Below are positions 25,742 through 34,278 of a DNA stretch of 64,000 bases, in pieces (position 1 is the stretch's first letter; the number at the start of each line of letters is the position of its first letter). The stretch spans positions 1-64,000 of the forward strand of contig DAOUTW010000003.1 in the NCBI GenBank assembly GCA_030668485.1. The letters are read 5' to 3'. The translations under genes and the position numbers were made by a program. The notes below the pieces were generated by a model, which had not been told where the DNA came from, made no database searches, and saw nothing but the letters and a program-made list of their open reading frames with translations. The DNA is from Candidatus Zixiibacteriota bacterium (GTDB taxonomy: Bacteria; Zixibacteria; MSB-5A5; GN15; JAAZOE01).

Positions 25742-26772
25742 ATCGTGATCAGATCGAAATCAGCGTAATCGTGCCGATGTTCAACGAAGCGGCTAATTTG
25801 CCGGGGAATATCGAACGGATGAAAGCAGCCCTGAAGATGACGGAAGTCTCGTTTGAAATTATCCCAGTCGATGACGGCTCCAGCGATGAGACCTTCGGCA
25901 AATTAAGGGCTATGGCAGGCGAGGACGATACCATTAGGCCGGTTGGATATCCCGACAACTCCGGCCGGGGCCGGGCTCTCAGGGTCGGAATTAAAAGTGC
26001 CCGCGGAAAATATATCATGACCACCGATGCCGATCTCTCCTATGATGAAACATATCTACCGGCCATGTATGAACTTCTGTCCTCTCCGCAGTCCCCCGAC
26101 ATGGTTGTCGGATCACCATATATGGAGGGCGGTCGAACGCGGAATGTCCCCGCCAACAGGTTATTTATCAGCCGTCTTGGGAATCTGGTCTTGTCACGAA
26201 TAATGCCGGGTGGCATAAAAACCGTGACCGGTATCCTGAGAGGCTATCGGGCCGATGCCATCCGCTCACTCGATTTGGAGTCGAGCGGAAAAGAGATTCA
26301 TCTGGAGATTCTGTCAAAAGGTATTGCCGCCGGGTTCCGGGTTATTGAATTCCCGGCTGTCCTGACCGGCCGCAAAAAAGGAAAGTCAAAATTTCGTTTC
26401 AGGGCGACAGCCTTTTCACATATCCTTTTTTCGTTCTTTGAAAAACCGTCGATTTTATTTGGAGTTGTCGGATCGTTTCTAATCCTGTCCGGACTCGGCA
26501 TTGGCGCTTATCTCATCCATCTTTGGCAGCAGGCGGCCCTGAATCCCAACCGGCCCCTCATGACCCTGATGGTAATCGTCCTTCTGGCCGGGATGCAGGT
26601 GCTATTATTCGGCTTCATCGGTTCATTGCTGGTTATCCTCCGACGAGAAATTTTCCGCGTGCAGAGAAGGCAGGGGGAAATGATGCAAAGGCTTGAACAA
26701 ATAGATTCGACATCGAGATTTTCAGTGGAAAAAACCACAGAGGAGAGGGAGAAGAGCAATGTCGCTGTTTAG
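25738..26772 (+). CDS. GT2 family glycosyltransferase, DPM1/GtrB-like
   Basis: A 344-residue enzyme with an N-terminal GT-A domain (residues 5-235): EISVIVPMFNEAANLP, VDDGSSDETF and the metal-binding TTDADLSYD. Two transmembrane helices follow (about 240-315), then a short coiled-coil tail. This architecture fits polyprenyl-phosphate sugar synthases, which supply lipid-linked sugars to GT-C transferases such as the DUF2723 proteins next door. It overlaps genes on both sides (4 bp and 14 bp), so it lies in a tight operon. The sugar is unknown. Confidence 0.85.
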   Translation: MNRDQIEISVIVPMFNEAANLPGNIERMKAALKMTEVSFEIIPVDDGSSDETFGKLRAMAGEDDTIRPVGYPDNSGRGRALRVGIKSARGKYIMTTDADLSYDETYLPAMYELLSSPQSPDMVVGSPYMEGGRTRNVPANRLFISRLGNLVLSRIMPGGIKTVTGILRGYRADAIRSLDLESSGKEIHLEILSKGIAAGFRVIEFPAVLTGRKKGKSKFRFRATAFSHILFSFFEKPSILFGVVGSFLILSGLGIGAYLIHLWQQAALNPNRPLMTLMVIVLLAGMQVLLFGFIGSLLVILRREIFRVQRRQGEMMQRLEQIDSTSRFSVEKTTEEREKSNVAV

Positions 26773-27919
26773 GCTGCTTCTTATCACCAATCGATATCCG
26801 GCACATCGGGATGACTCCGCGTCACCGTTTGTGGCCGATTTCGTGGAGGGACTGAGACGCAACCGGATCGACTGCACCGTCCTGACCCCATATCATCATG
26901 CCGATCATTACGATAATGATGACAAGGTGATAAGGTTTCGATGGGGGGAAGAAGAACGAACCATTGGATCTTTACCCCTGGTCAAACCCTCAAGCTGGTC
27001 CAAAATCGCCGCATATTTACGACAGGGGAATTTTGAAGCGGACCGGCTTCACAATTTGAAACATTTCGATTTCTGTCTCGCTCTCTGGGCTGCTCCATCA
27101 GGGTTGTTCGCTCACCGGCTGAATCGAAAGTACGGCCTCCCATATGCCGTATGGTGCCTGGGGTCGGATATTCATACTTACACCAAAATTCCGCTGGTCG
27201 GGAATAAAATACTGGAAACTCTGACCGCCTCCGACCGGGTATACAGCGACGGTCATGAACTGGGCCGTATGGCGGAGAGACTCTCCGGATGCAAATATCA
27301 TTTTCTCCCTTCTCTAAGACGTGTGCATTGGAAATCTGACACCGAAGTCCAGAGAGAAAGACTCTTGATCTGCCCCGGGCGAGTAGAAAAATCGAAAGGG
27401 GTCTTTGACCTTCTCGAGGCATTCCGGAGTATTGCCGGACGATTCAACTCTTGGTCTCTGTATTATATCGGCGAGGGAAACGCTCGATCCGCATTGCAAA
27501 AGAGAATCGAATCCTATGGTTTGGACAGTCGAGTGAAATCTCTCGGCTTTTTAAAAAGCGATGAGATGTTTCGGCTGATCGATAAATCGGCCGGAGTTGT
27601 TATTCCCACCCGAAGCGATTCGCTTCCGCTCACGTTCGGTGAGGCGATGCAACTGAGACGGCCCGTTATCGTCACCGATATCGGCGATCTGAAACATTTC
27701 ACCGAGAAATACAGCGTCGGTCTGGTGGTTCCGCCGTCATCGCCCAATCATCTGGCCGATGCCATGACGAAATTTATCACCGATAAGACAGAATACTTTG
27801 GCGGCTTCGAAGACTGCGTTCGGGAACTTGATATCAATTTGGCCGCTGACAGGTTTGTCGAATGGCTAAAAGACCACCTCGCCCATCAATCGGAAGTCCG
27901 AGAGAAGGTAATGTGCTGA
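26759..27919 (+). CDS. GT4 family glycosyltransferase
   Basis: A 386-residue GT-B enzyme. The N-terminal acceptor domain begins LLLITNRYPAHRDDSASPFV; the C-terminal nucleotide-sugar domain has LLICPGRVEKSKGVFDLLEA and the E-x7-E-like region SDSLPLTFGEAMQLRRPVIV. It is typical of retaining glycosyltransferases acting in surface polysaccharide or glycoprotein assembly at the inner face of the membrane. It overlaps the GT2 gene by 14 bp and the following methyltransferase by 7 bp. Donor and acceptor cannot be read from sequence. Confidence 0.85.
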   Translation: MSLFRLLLITNRYPAHRDDSASPFVADFVEGLRRNRIDCTVLTPYHHADHYDNDDKVIRFRWGEEERTIGSLPLVKPSSWSKIAAYLRQGNFEADRLHNLKHFDFCLALWAAPSGLFAHRLNRKYGLPYAVWCLGSDIHTYTKIPLVGNKILETLTASDRVYSDGHELGRMAERLSGCKYHFLPSLRRVHWKSDTEVQRERLLICPGRVEKSKGVFDLLEAFRSIAGRFNSWSLYYIGEGNARSALQKRIESYGLDSRVKSLGFLKSDEMFRLIDKSAGVVIPTRSDSLPLTFGEAMQLRRPVIVTDIGDLKHFTEKYSVGLVVPPSSPNHLADAMTKFITDKTEYFGGFEDCVRELDINLAADRFVEWLKDHLAHQSEVREKVMC

Positions 27920-28593
27920 CCCGGATCGAAGAAAAGAAACGGTACTTCAACAATTACTGGCAAACCCGCGATCTGCCCAGCGCCGATGCCCGCTCAATCC
28001 AGAGGGCCGAATATATAGCGTCATTACTGGGCCACTCAAAATCAGGAGAACTGCTCGATGTCGGCTGTGGGCGGGGAACGGTTCTTTCATATCTGTCCGA
28101 ACGAGGATACAATATCGGCGGCTGCGACCTGGCCTCCGATTCAATCGCATCGCTAAATGCCGCCGGGCATGATGTGTTCATCTTTGACATCGATACTGAT
28201 GATCTGCCGCGCAAATATAACGCAATCCTCTGCCTTGAGGTGCTTCAACAGATTTTCAATCCCCAGGCGGCTCTGACAAAGTTCTCAAAAGCTCTCGATG
28301 AAGACGGTCTTCTGATAATTTCGGTGCCGAATGAGTTCCATCTCTGGGGGCGTATCAAATTGTTTTTCGGGACCAGTCATCTGGGACATTTCGATGAATC
28401 GCATATACGCCTGTTTACTCCTAAACGGGCAAAGGCGCTATTCGAACGAGTCGGACTGTCGGTTGATAAGATGATCTCGGTTTCCGTAATTCCACCGGGG
28501 ATAAGAGCCCTCAATTGGATAGGGAAGATGCTGGCCAAAATATGTCCCTCGCTCTTTTCACTCTCTCAAATCTACAGGTTGAAAATCAAATGA
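27913..28593 (+). CDS. Class I SAM-dependent methyltransferase
   Basis: A 226-residue enzyme begun at GTG 27913 (AGAAGG upstream); an ATG 51 bp earlier would overlap the previous gene more. Motif I is ELLDVGCGRGTVLSYL, followed by GCDLASDSIA and the post-I segment NAILCLEVLQQI. The C-terminal part (HLWGRIKLFFG..., HIRLFTPKRAKALFERVGL) is the usual end of glycan or lipid methyltransferases in surface polysaccharide loci. It overlaps the next gene by ATGA. It probably methylates a sugar, lipid or capping group of the surface glycan; the substrate is inferred only. Confidence 0.82.
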   Translation: MLTRIEEKKRYFNNYWQTRDLPSADARSIQRAEYIASLLGHSKSGELLDVGCGRGTVLSYLSERGYNIGGCDLASDSIASLNAAGHDVFIFDIDTDDLPRKYNAILCLEVLQQIFNPQAALTKFSKALDEDGLLIISVPNEFHLWGRIKLFFGTSHLGHFDESHIRLFTPKRAKALFERVGLSVDKMISVSVIPPGIRALNWIGKMLAKICPSLFSLSQIYRLKIK

Positions 28594-29390
28594 GCGGAAC
28601 CGAAGTCAAATACGATTATGAAAAAGAAGGGACGTTCTCCGAACGATTCCCGATTCTATACAACGAAAAACAGCGCCATCGCAAAGCCGCCAAGGTGATT
28701 GCCGTTTGCCGTGATTTCGCCGACCGTCCACTGAATGAACTGGTTGCCCTCGACCTGGGCGCCTCAACCTCGATTATGACCGACTATTTCGCCCGCTCTT
28801 TCAAGAGGGTGATCGCTCTCGATGTCGACCATGTCGGTCTTCAGTCAGGCAAAAAAACTTCAACATCGGATAACATCGTGTACCTGTGTTCCGACGGCAC
28901 CAGATCGGCGTTGAAAGACGGCTCGGTCGACGTTATTATCTGCAATCAGGTTTACGAACATGTCGAGGATCAACATGGGCTCACCTTTGAAATTGAGCGC
29001 TTACTGTCACCCGACGGTTTCTGTTATTTCGGAGCCGGGAACCGGTTTGTGCTGATCGAAGGGCATTATTTCCTTCCCTGTCTGTCATGGATGCCACTCT
29101 GGGCGTCACACCTGTATTTGAAGTTGATGGGTCGGAAGGTTAAATATGACGTCTATTTGCTGTCGCTGCGGAATCTTCGCAGGCTTTTGAAAAACTTCGA
29201 TATGATCGATTATACCGAGAAGATCATCCGCGATCCGGAAAGCTATGACGCCACCGATGTTATCAAACCGAATTCATGGCTGGCGCGGTTGCCGCGATGG
29301 ATGTTCAAGCTGATTTATGCGATCCTGCCGGCCTGGATTTTTATAGTAAAACCGGCTGTGGTTTCTCAGGAAAATCCCAAAGCCGAATAG
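28590..29390 (+). CDS. Class I SAM-dependent methyltransferase, second
   Basis: Of 266 residues, started at ATG 28590 within the ATGA overlap. Motif I reads VALDLGASTSIMTDYFA, motif II VIALDVDHVG, and DVIICNQVYEHVED is the methyltransf_11-like strand 4. The C-terminus carries hydrophobic, membrane-associating segments (YLPCLSWMPLWASHLYL-like region; RWMFKLIYAILPAWIFIV at the end), so it may work at the membrane on lipid-linked glycan. Last gene of the run that starts at 23837. Confidence 0.82.
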   Translation: MSGTEVKYDYEKEGTFSERFPILYNEKQRHRKAAKVIAVCRDFADRPLNELVALDLGASTSIMTDYFARSFKRVIALDVDHVGLQSGKKTSTSDNIVYLCSDGTRSALKDGSVDVIICNQVYEHVEDQHGLTFEIERLLSPDGFCYFGAGNRFVLIEGHYFLPCLSWMPLWASHLYLKLMGRKVKYDVYLLSLRNLRRLLKNFDMIDYTEKIIRDPESYDATDVIKPNSWLARLPRWMFKLIYAILPAWIFIVKPAVVSQENPKAE

Positions 29391-29417
29391 GCATTTTAAA
29401 GGGGGCTTACGTCCCCT

Positions 29418-29435
29418 ATAAGTCTATAGACTTAT
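29418..29435. repeat. 18-bp perfect palindrome
   Basis: ATAAGTCTATAGACTTAT is identical to its own reverse complement. It lies between the glycan operon end (29390) and the convergent suf operon end, with a small GGGG/CCCC hairpin just before it. Function unknown. Confidence 0.7.
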
Positions 29436-29483
29436 CATTAATCCGACCACACAAGATAAATATCACTTGCGGAGATCGAAAAT

Positions 29484-29504
29484 ACCGAAAACCGGCTTCG
29501 CCGG
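29484..29504 (-). terminator. Terminator of the suf operon
   Basis: On the minus strand CCGGC, loop GAA and GCCGG (29492-29504) are followed by TTTTCGGTATTTT. It begins three bases after the sufB-like stop. Confidence 0.7.
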
Positions 29505-29506
29505 CC

Positions 29507-30448
29507 CTATTCGCTTAGCATGCCGTTGATGATTAACTCGACGGCGTCGTCTTCCGACAAACCCCGCGACATAAGCGTCTCCAACTGCCGGCTGTCGACG
29601 CTGCCAATCGCTGCTTCATGAGTAATATGAGCCTTGGCGTGATGAACCTCCACGATCGGAATCGCCACCGCGACTCCGTCATCCTGGACGATTTCCTTAC
29701 AATCGACATGTCCGCGGGCATAAGCTCCGGTGGCCGTCATTTTATTATAAACTTCTGCCCGGGCGCGATCACGGACGGCGATTTTTGAAGTCAGAAGTCC
29801 GCGTGCGTTTTCACCCTTGAGGTTGGCGGTTTCCTTGACCTTGATAATATCGTCATCGCGGCCGCTGATGCGCGCCGTCATATCGACGATGCCGTCATCT
29901 TCACAGATCGTCTCATAGTCGATATCGATCAGGCCGACCCGCCCTTTGAGCAGTTCGAATTCGGTTTTGAAATGGGCCTTTTTGCCGATTTCGACTACCG
30001 CCTTGGGATAAACTTTGACGCCCCCTTTGGGGCTATGAATATGTCGTTCAAAATATGAATAACGGGCTCCGTCGCCGATCCTGATTTTGGCATCCATAAT
30101 ATGCTGCACATCGATCGCGAAAGGAAACACACAATGAGCCAGGAGCGATATTTGCGAATTCTTACCTATATCGACATTCATGATAATCCGTTGAACTCCG
30201 GTGTCGGAGTAAAGGCCGAAACAAAGATGAACCGGTTTGCGGAGTTTGGTGCCTTCATCGAGTTTGACTTTGATGTCGACGCCGTCTTCCAGTTCTCTGA
30301 CATCGACATGAAAACCGGGCACGCCCTGCATCCCGAGTACTTTATTGCCCTCGATAACCAGATGGGCAACCTCCGGATCCTGAAGTTCATGAGGGTCAGT
30401 ATCGGTCTCCTTGTAAAGATCGGCCATCAAATCAGTCTTTGATTTCAT
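29507..30448 (-). CDS. sufB: SufB/SufD-family Fe-S scaffold protein (minimal SUF system)
   Basis: A 313-residue SufBD-core protein, much shorter than E. coli SufB (about 495) because the N-terminal extension is missing. ATG 30448 is preferred: GGAGG lies 6 bp upstream and it overlaps the sufC stop by ATGA. The C-terminal signature is present: YARGHVDCKEIVQDDG contains the Cys and ITHEAAIG the Glu that align with the functional Cys/Glu pair of SufB, so I name it SufB-like rather than SufD. With the ATPase it forms the two-gene SUF (SMS-like) pathway for assembling Fe-S clusters in the cytosol. Confidence 0.85.
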   Translation of the reverse strand: MKSKTDLMADLYKETDTDPHELQDPEVAHLVIEGNKVLGMQGVPGFHVDVRELEDGVDIKVKLDEGTKLRKPVHLCFGLYSDTGVQRIIMNVDIGKNSQISLLAHCVFPFAIDVQHIMDAKIRIGDGARYSYFERHIHSPKGGVKVYPKAVVEIGKKAHFKTEFELLKGRVGLIDIDYETICEDDGIVDMTARISGRDDDIIKVKETANLKGENARGLLTSKIAVRDRARAEVYNKMTATGAYARGHVDCKEIVQDDGVAVAIPIVEVHHAKAHITHEAAIGSVDSRQLETLMSRGLSEDDAVELIINGMLSE

Positions 30449-31185
30449 TTCTGGCCTCCGATCTCCTGGAGAGGGAGGTTTTTGTGATCGCAGGTCAGGC
30501 ATTTCCCCTCGAAATACTTCCGGATCTTACCAATGCCGCCCTGATCGACTACCTGGCCGTCGCACATCAGAAAAGCGTGCTCGGCATGATCGAGAACCGC
30601 CAGGCTGTGCGTAATCATAATAACAGTGGTGCCGCCCTCTTTGAGAATCCGTACGGCATCGAAAATACGCTCAATCGATTCAATATCGATTCCGGAATCA
30701 GGCTCGTCCAAAATGGCGACTTTCGGCTTCAAGGCCAGAATCGAGGCAAGTTCGACTTTTTTTCGCTCGCCGCCGCTAAGCGTTTTATCAACCGCTCGCT
30801 TCATATGCTCCACAGGGTCGATCCCGACCTGCTTCAGGACATTTACGATCGCCTCATCCGATTTATCCTTGGCCGAGGCCTTGATAAATTCCTTGATGGT
30901 CAGCCCCTCGAATCGGGCCGGTTCCTGCCAGGCCAGGGTAATCCCGGCCCGTGCACGTTCGTCTATGGTCATCTCTTTGATCGACCGACCCTCGAAAATA
31001 ACTTCGCCCTCGAATCCGCGATAACCGCTGAGCCCCATAATAGCGGCCGCCAGGGAAGATTTCCCGGCTCCATTGGGGCCGACCACGGCATGAATATGGC
31101 CGTCCCAGAAATTTATACTGAGATTATTTAAAATCGCCTTGCCGTTTAATTGAAGCTTCAGATTTTTCGCCTCAAGAACTCCCAT
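30445..31185 (-). CDS. sufC: SufC Fe-S assembly ATPase
   Basis: A 246-residue soluble ABC ATPase. Walker A is VVGPNGAGKSSLA, the Q-loop region LAWQEPARFEG, the signature TLSGGERKKVELA and Walker B VAILDEPDSGIDIES, the last being the DEPDSG form typical of SufC. ATG 31185 has AAAGGA 6-7 bp upstream. It is the first gene of a two-gene operon. It powers cluster assembly on the partner scaffold. No SufS, SufE or SufU is nearby. Confidence 0.95.
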   Translation of the reverse strand: MGVLEAKNLKLQLNGKAILNNLSINFWDGHIHAVVGPNGAGKSSLAAAIMGLSGYRGFEGEVIFEGRSIKEMTIDERARAGITLAWQEPARFEGLTIKEFIKASAKDKSDEAIVNVLKQVGIDPVEHMKRAVDKTLSGGERKKVELASILALKPKVAILDEPDSGIDIESIERIFDAVRILKEGGTTVIMITHSLAVLDHAEHAFLMCDGQVVDQGGIGKIRKYFEGKCLTCDHKNLPLQEIGGQK

Positions 31186-31201
31186 GGTCTGTCCTTTCTA
31201 T

Positions 31202-31273
31202 GCCGCCGTTATTTTTCCTGCGGCGGCCTGATGTAATGCCCCTAGAACATAATCGAAAATTTCCACTTATCAA
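31202..31273 (-). promoter_or_regulatory. Candidate suf promoter and leader hairpin
   Basis: On the minus strand TTGATA (31268-31273) and TATGTT (31246-31251) are spaced by 16 bp. The short leader carries GCCGCCG (complement of 31221-31227) pairing with CGGCGGC (31202-31208) directly upstream of the ribosome binding site, a possible attenuating or protective structure. A separate GCAGGCC/GGCCTGC palindrome lies at 31325-31340. Confidence 0.4.
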
Positions 31274-31387
31274 GTCCATTTTTATTAAATAGATCAATTT
31301 CCGCCTGACTTGTATCAACGGATAGCAGGCCTCGGCCTGCCTTAAAAAGAGATTGACTTGGGGGCTAAAGCCTCTTTTCATATAATC

Positions 31388-33337
31388 ATGAAAACAATAT
31401 TAATATCACTGATCGCGGCCTTTGTCATGGCAATGCCTTTGGCGGCGCAATATCTTCCCTCCGGTCCGGATGTCACCGCCGATATGGATAGCCTGCTCGA
31501 ATCCGGGATGGATGAGGTTTTATCATATTTACTGTTAACCCGACAAGATTTTCGATTTCGCGATGATTACCTCGAAAAAGACAGCTTCCGCCTGCCGATA
31601 ATCGACAGTTTGATGGCTCATCCCTTATTAATGAATACTTTCGCCGATGAGTGTGTCTCACAGTTCTCGTCTTGCGAAGAAAATCCGGATCAGGTCCTGG
31701 CTTTTCTGGCGCGGATTTCACAAACACCGTATGGCAGTTCCGGTGACTTGTCGGCAGTTATCGAGCATTTGTTCAAGGTGCGTAGCAGCAGGAAAGGCGA
31801 TTACAAACAATGGGAAGAATCCCGCGATTCTATCGCCGCCGTGATCAGTACCTGGAATGCATCGATTGATAAATATATGAGTGACCGTGTCGGACCGGAT
31901 GAGATTGACCGAATCATAAGTGATTATAAGAATTTAATCCTGGAAGATATCGCCGATAAGGACAAGTCGGCGGAGGAACAGGACTCGACTTCCAATATAG
32001 AGGAACAATATGCAATTGAATTTGGAAAAACGGCCGTCGGTCTCGATATCCCCAGGATAAACGGCATTCAATTCATATTGAGTAAGTTGGACGATCTGAA
32101 ATCAGATTTCGAATCGGATTCGAAACTCCGCTCCCGGGCCGACTCGGAAAAACTATATCTGTCCGAAAGAAAAAAAGATGGCCTCCTGATAGCAATCGGT
32201 AGTCTCGGCAACGATGTTTACGAAGGTGATTATGATCTGATAATCGATCCCGGTGGCAACGACAGCTATCTCTTGTCTTACGACCCCGAAAATCCGCATT
32301 CGACCATTATCGCCGATTTCGCGGGAGATGACATATACAAAGCCGAAACCGAATTTGCTCTGGCCTGCGGTGCTTTCGCATATTCGCTGTTGATAGATTA
32401 TGAAGGAGACGATATCTACCGAGGCGGGAGTTTTTCCCTCGGCGCGGGTTATTTCGGGGTCGGCATCCTCTGGGATAAAAAAGGCGACGACAGTTATTTT
32501 GGTGATACCTTTACACAAGGAGCGGGGACATTCGGACTGGGATTGTTGATCGACTCAGATGGCTCGGATACATATACCGGCAATCTCTTCTGTCAGGGAT
32601 TCGGATTTGTCAACGGTATCGGCGGCATCATCGATAATTCCGGCAATGACTCCTATGTCGTACAACCCAAATACGGCGACTTTATTCGCTATGACGATCA
32701 TTACATTTCGCTCTCGCAGGGATTCGGTTATGGTATCCGGCCCTGGCTGTCGGGTGGATGGGGATTTATTTTTGACTATGGTGGCAATGACGTCTATGTC
32801 TGCGATATTTTCGGACAGGGAGCCTCCTATTGGTGGTCGCTGGGCATGCTCTACGACAAATCGGGCAATGATCAATATCTATCCCATCAATACACTCAGG
32901 GCAATGGCACCCATATGTCGCTGGGAATTCTCCGCGACGATGCCGGCAACGATATCTACCGCGCCTACGGCGTCAGTCAGGGGTGCGGTCATGATTACGC
33001 CTGCGGCTGGCTACAGGATCGCCGGGGAGACGACCTGTATGCGACTCAGGGCCTCGGCCATGGCGCCGGACAGGCCAACGGTATGGGAATATTAACCGAT
33101 CTTATAGGCAATGATCGCTATTATGTGGTAGACAAACACAATACTCAGGGTTACGGCAATCCCCGCCGCGATTATGGTTCGATCGGTATCTTCCTCGACC
33201 TTGATGGCGATGATCGTTATGACGGCAACGGCTCCAACAATCGTTTCTGGACAGTCCCGGGATCGAAATGGGGGGGAGGCCTCGACCGGCAAATACCGGT
33301 CCCCGACACCACCGATACTACGGAGGTGAACAAGTGA
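31388..33337 (+). CDS. Secreted protein with 13 G[N/D/S]DxY repeats
   Basis: A 649-residue exported protein (ATG 31388, signal peptide MKTILISLIAAFVMAMPLAAQ). Residues 25-270 are mainly helical and acidic. From about 275 to 620 comes a run of roughly 25-30-residue units of the form G[N/D/S]DxY...QGxGxxGxGxLxDxxGDDxY; the motif occurs 13 times (GNDVY, GNDSY, GDDIY, GSDTY and so on). Asp/Asn-Gly turns alternating with Gly-rich strands suggest a calcium-binding beta-roll or beta-helix, but the period is not the 9-residue RTX nonapeptide. I do not recognise a named family. Its TGA overlaps the next ATG (TGATG), so it is coupled to a HEAT-repeat protein. Confidence 0.72.
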   Translation: MKTILISLIAAFVMAMPLAAQYLPSGPDVTADMDSLLESGMDEVLSYLLLTRQDFRFRDDYLEKDSFRLPIIDSLMAHPLLMNTFADECVSQFSSCEENPDQVLAFLARISQTPYGSSGDLSAVIEHLFKVRSSRKGDYKQWEESRDSIAAVISTWNASIDKYMSDRVGPDEIDRIISDYKNLILEDIADKDKSAEEQDSTSNIEEQYAIEFGKTAVGLDIPRINGIQFILSKLDDLKSDFESDSKLRSRADSEKLYLSERKKDGLLIAIGSLGNDVYEGDYDLIIDPGGNDSYLLSYDPENPHSTIIADFAGDDIYKAETEFALACGAFAYSLLIDYEGDDIYRGGSFSLGAGYFGVGILWDKKGDDSYFGDTFTQGAGTFGLGLLIDSDGSDTYTGNLFCQGFGFVNGIGGIIDNSGNDSYVVQPKYGDFIRYDDHYISLSQGFGYGIRPWLSGGWGFIFDYGGNDVYVCDIFGQGASYWWSLGMLYDKSGNDQYLSHQYTQGNGTHMSLGILRDDAGNDIYRAYGVSQGCGHDYACGWLQDRRGDDLYATQGLGHGAGQANGMGILTDLIGNDRYYVVDKHNTQGYGNPRRDYGSIGIFLDLDGDDRYDGNGSNNRFWTVPGSKWGGGLDRQIPVPDTTDTTEVNK

Positions 33338-34278
33338 TGAAAGCGAAGATTATATTGCCGTTCATGATAATAGTCATGATGCTCGCCGCTAATGCAACCG
33401 CCGATCAAAATATCGCCGATAAAATCGATTCGATCTTTGTCATGGCCTCGTCACTCGATATCAAGTATAAGGATTCTGTTGGATCGGCCCGCGAGAGTAT
33501 CGCCGCTATGGGTACCGAAGCGGTCCCGCATCTGATCGAGATGCTCGGCACCCCGCATGGGCGGGAAAGAGCCGCCCTCGAAGATATCTTCAAGAAAATC
33601 GGCGAACAGGCGATTCCGCAACTGAACGAAGCTCTGCTCACCACCGATTCGTTACGCTTATCGCGAGTAGCCAAAATCTTGTATTTCTTCCCCGACACCT
33701 CTTCGGTAACCAACCTGCTCAAAATCACCGACAATCCTTACTATTCAGCCCGCTATCAGGCGATCCGGGCTCTGGGCAAAATAGGCGATCACGAAGCTAT
33801 TCCGGCCATTCGTACCGCCATGATGGATGACAATGAATTGGTGCGCACCATCGCAGCCGTATCAGCCGGGCGGATGAACGATGCCGGTCTGTTTCCCGAT
33901 CTGGTGGCCGCTTTCGATGATGAATATTATGGAGTCAGGATGTCGGCTCACGAGGCCTTCAAGGCCGCTGAATGTTCGGCCAAGGTTGAATTCATTACCG
34001 CCGCGCTTGGTAACGCTTCAATCAATTCTCGCAAACATCTATTGATGGTCATAGCCGAAGATAGTTGCCAGTACAGTATGGAGGCGATATTGCCGTTTTT
34101 CCATGCTGCCGATCCAATGATAATGAGCCAGGCACTGAAAGCTGCCTGCCGCCTCGATTCCAATTACGTGTTCGGATTTCTCTCGGACCCGTCGGATGAT
34201 ATCGAGTCCTTCATCCTGAATCAAACTATAGAGGATATACTTCGCTGCCATGAAGCGGAAACGTCTACAAAGCCTTGA
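33337..34278 (+). CDS. Exported HEAT-repeat protein
   Basis: Of 313 residues, starting at ATG 33337, which overlaps the previous stop, with GGAGGTG upstream. The N-terminus MKAKIILPFMIIVMMLAANATA is a signal peptide. The rest is all-helical with HEAT/PBS-lyase-type repeats (ALGKIGDHEAIPAIRTAMMDD, RTIAAVSAGRMND), a scaffold for protein-protein contacts in the periplasm. It overlaps the following exonuclease gene by 29 bp. Partner unknown; coupling with the G[N/D/S]DxY-repeat protein suggests they act together. Confidence 0.75.
   Translation: MKAKIILPFMIIVMMLAANATADQNIADKIDSIFVMASSLDIKYKDSVGSARESIAAMGTEAVPHLIEMLGTPHGRERAALEDIFKKIGEQAIPQLNEALLTTDSLRLSRVAKILYFFPDTSSVTNLLKITDNPYYSARYQAIRALGKIGDHEAIPAIRTAMMDDNELVRTIAAVSAGRMNDAGLFPDLVAAFDDEYYGVRMSAHEAFKAAECSAKVEFITAALGNASINSRKHLLMVIAEDSCQYSMEAILPFFHAADPMIMSQALKAACRLDSNYVFGFLSDPSDDIESFILNQTIEDILRCHEAETSTKP

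Noticed and set aside
30439-31131. 230-codon plus-strand frame opposite sufC
   Set aside because: Antisense shadow of a fully conserved ATPase.
31353-31386. TTGACT...TATAAT as a promoter for the repeat-protein gene at 31388
   Set aside because: The spacer would be 22 bp and transcription would begin after the start codon.
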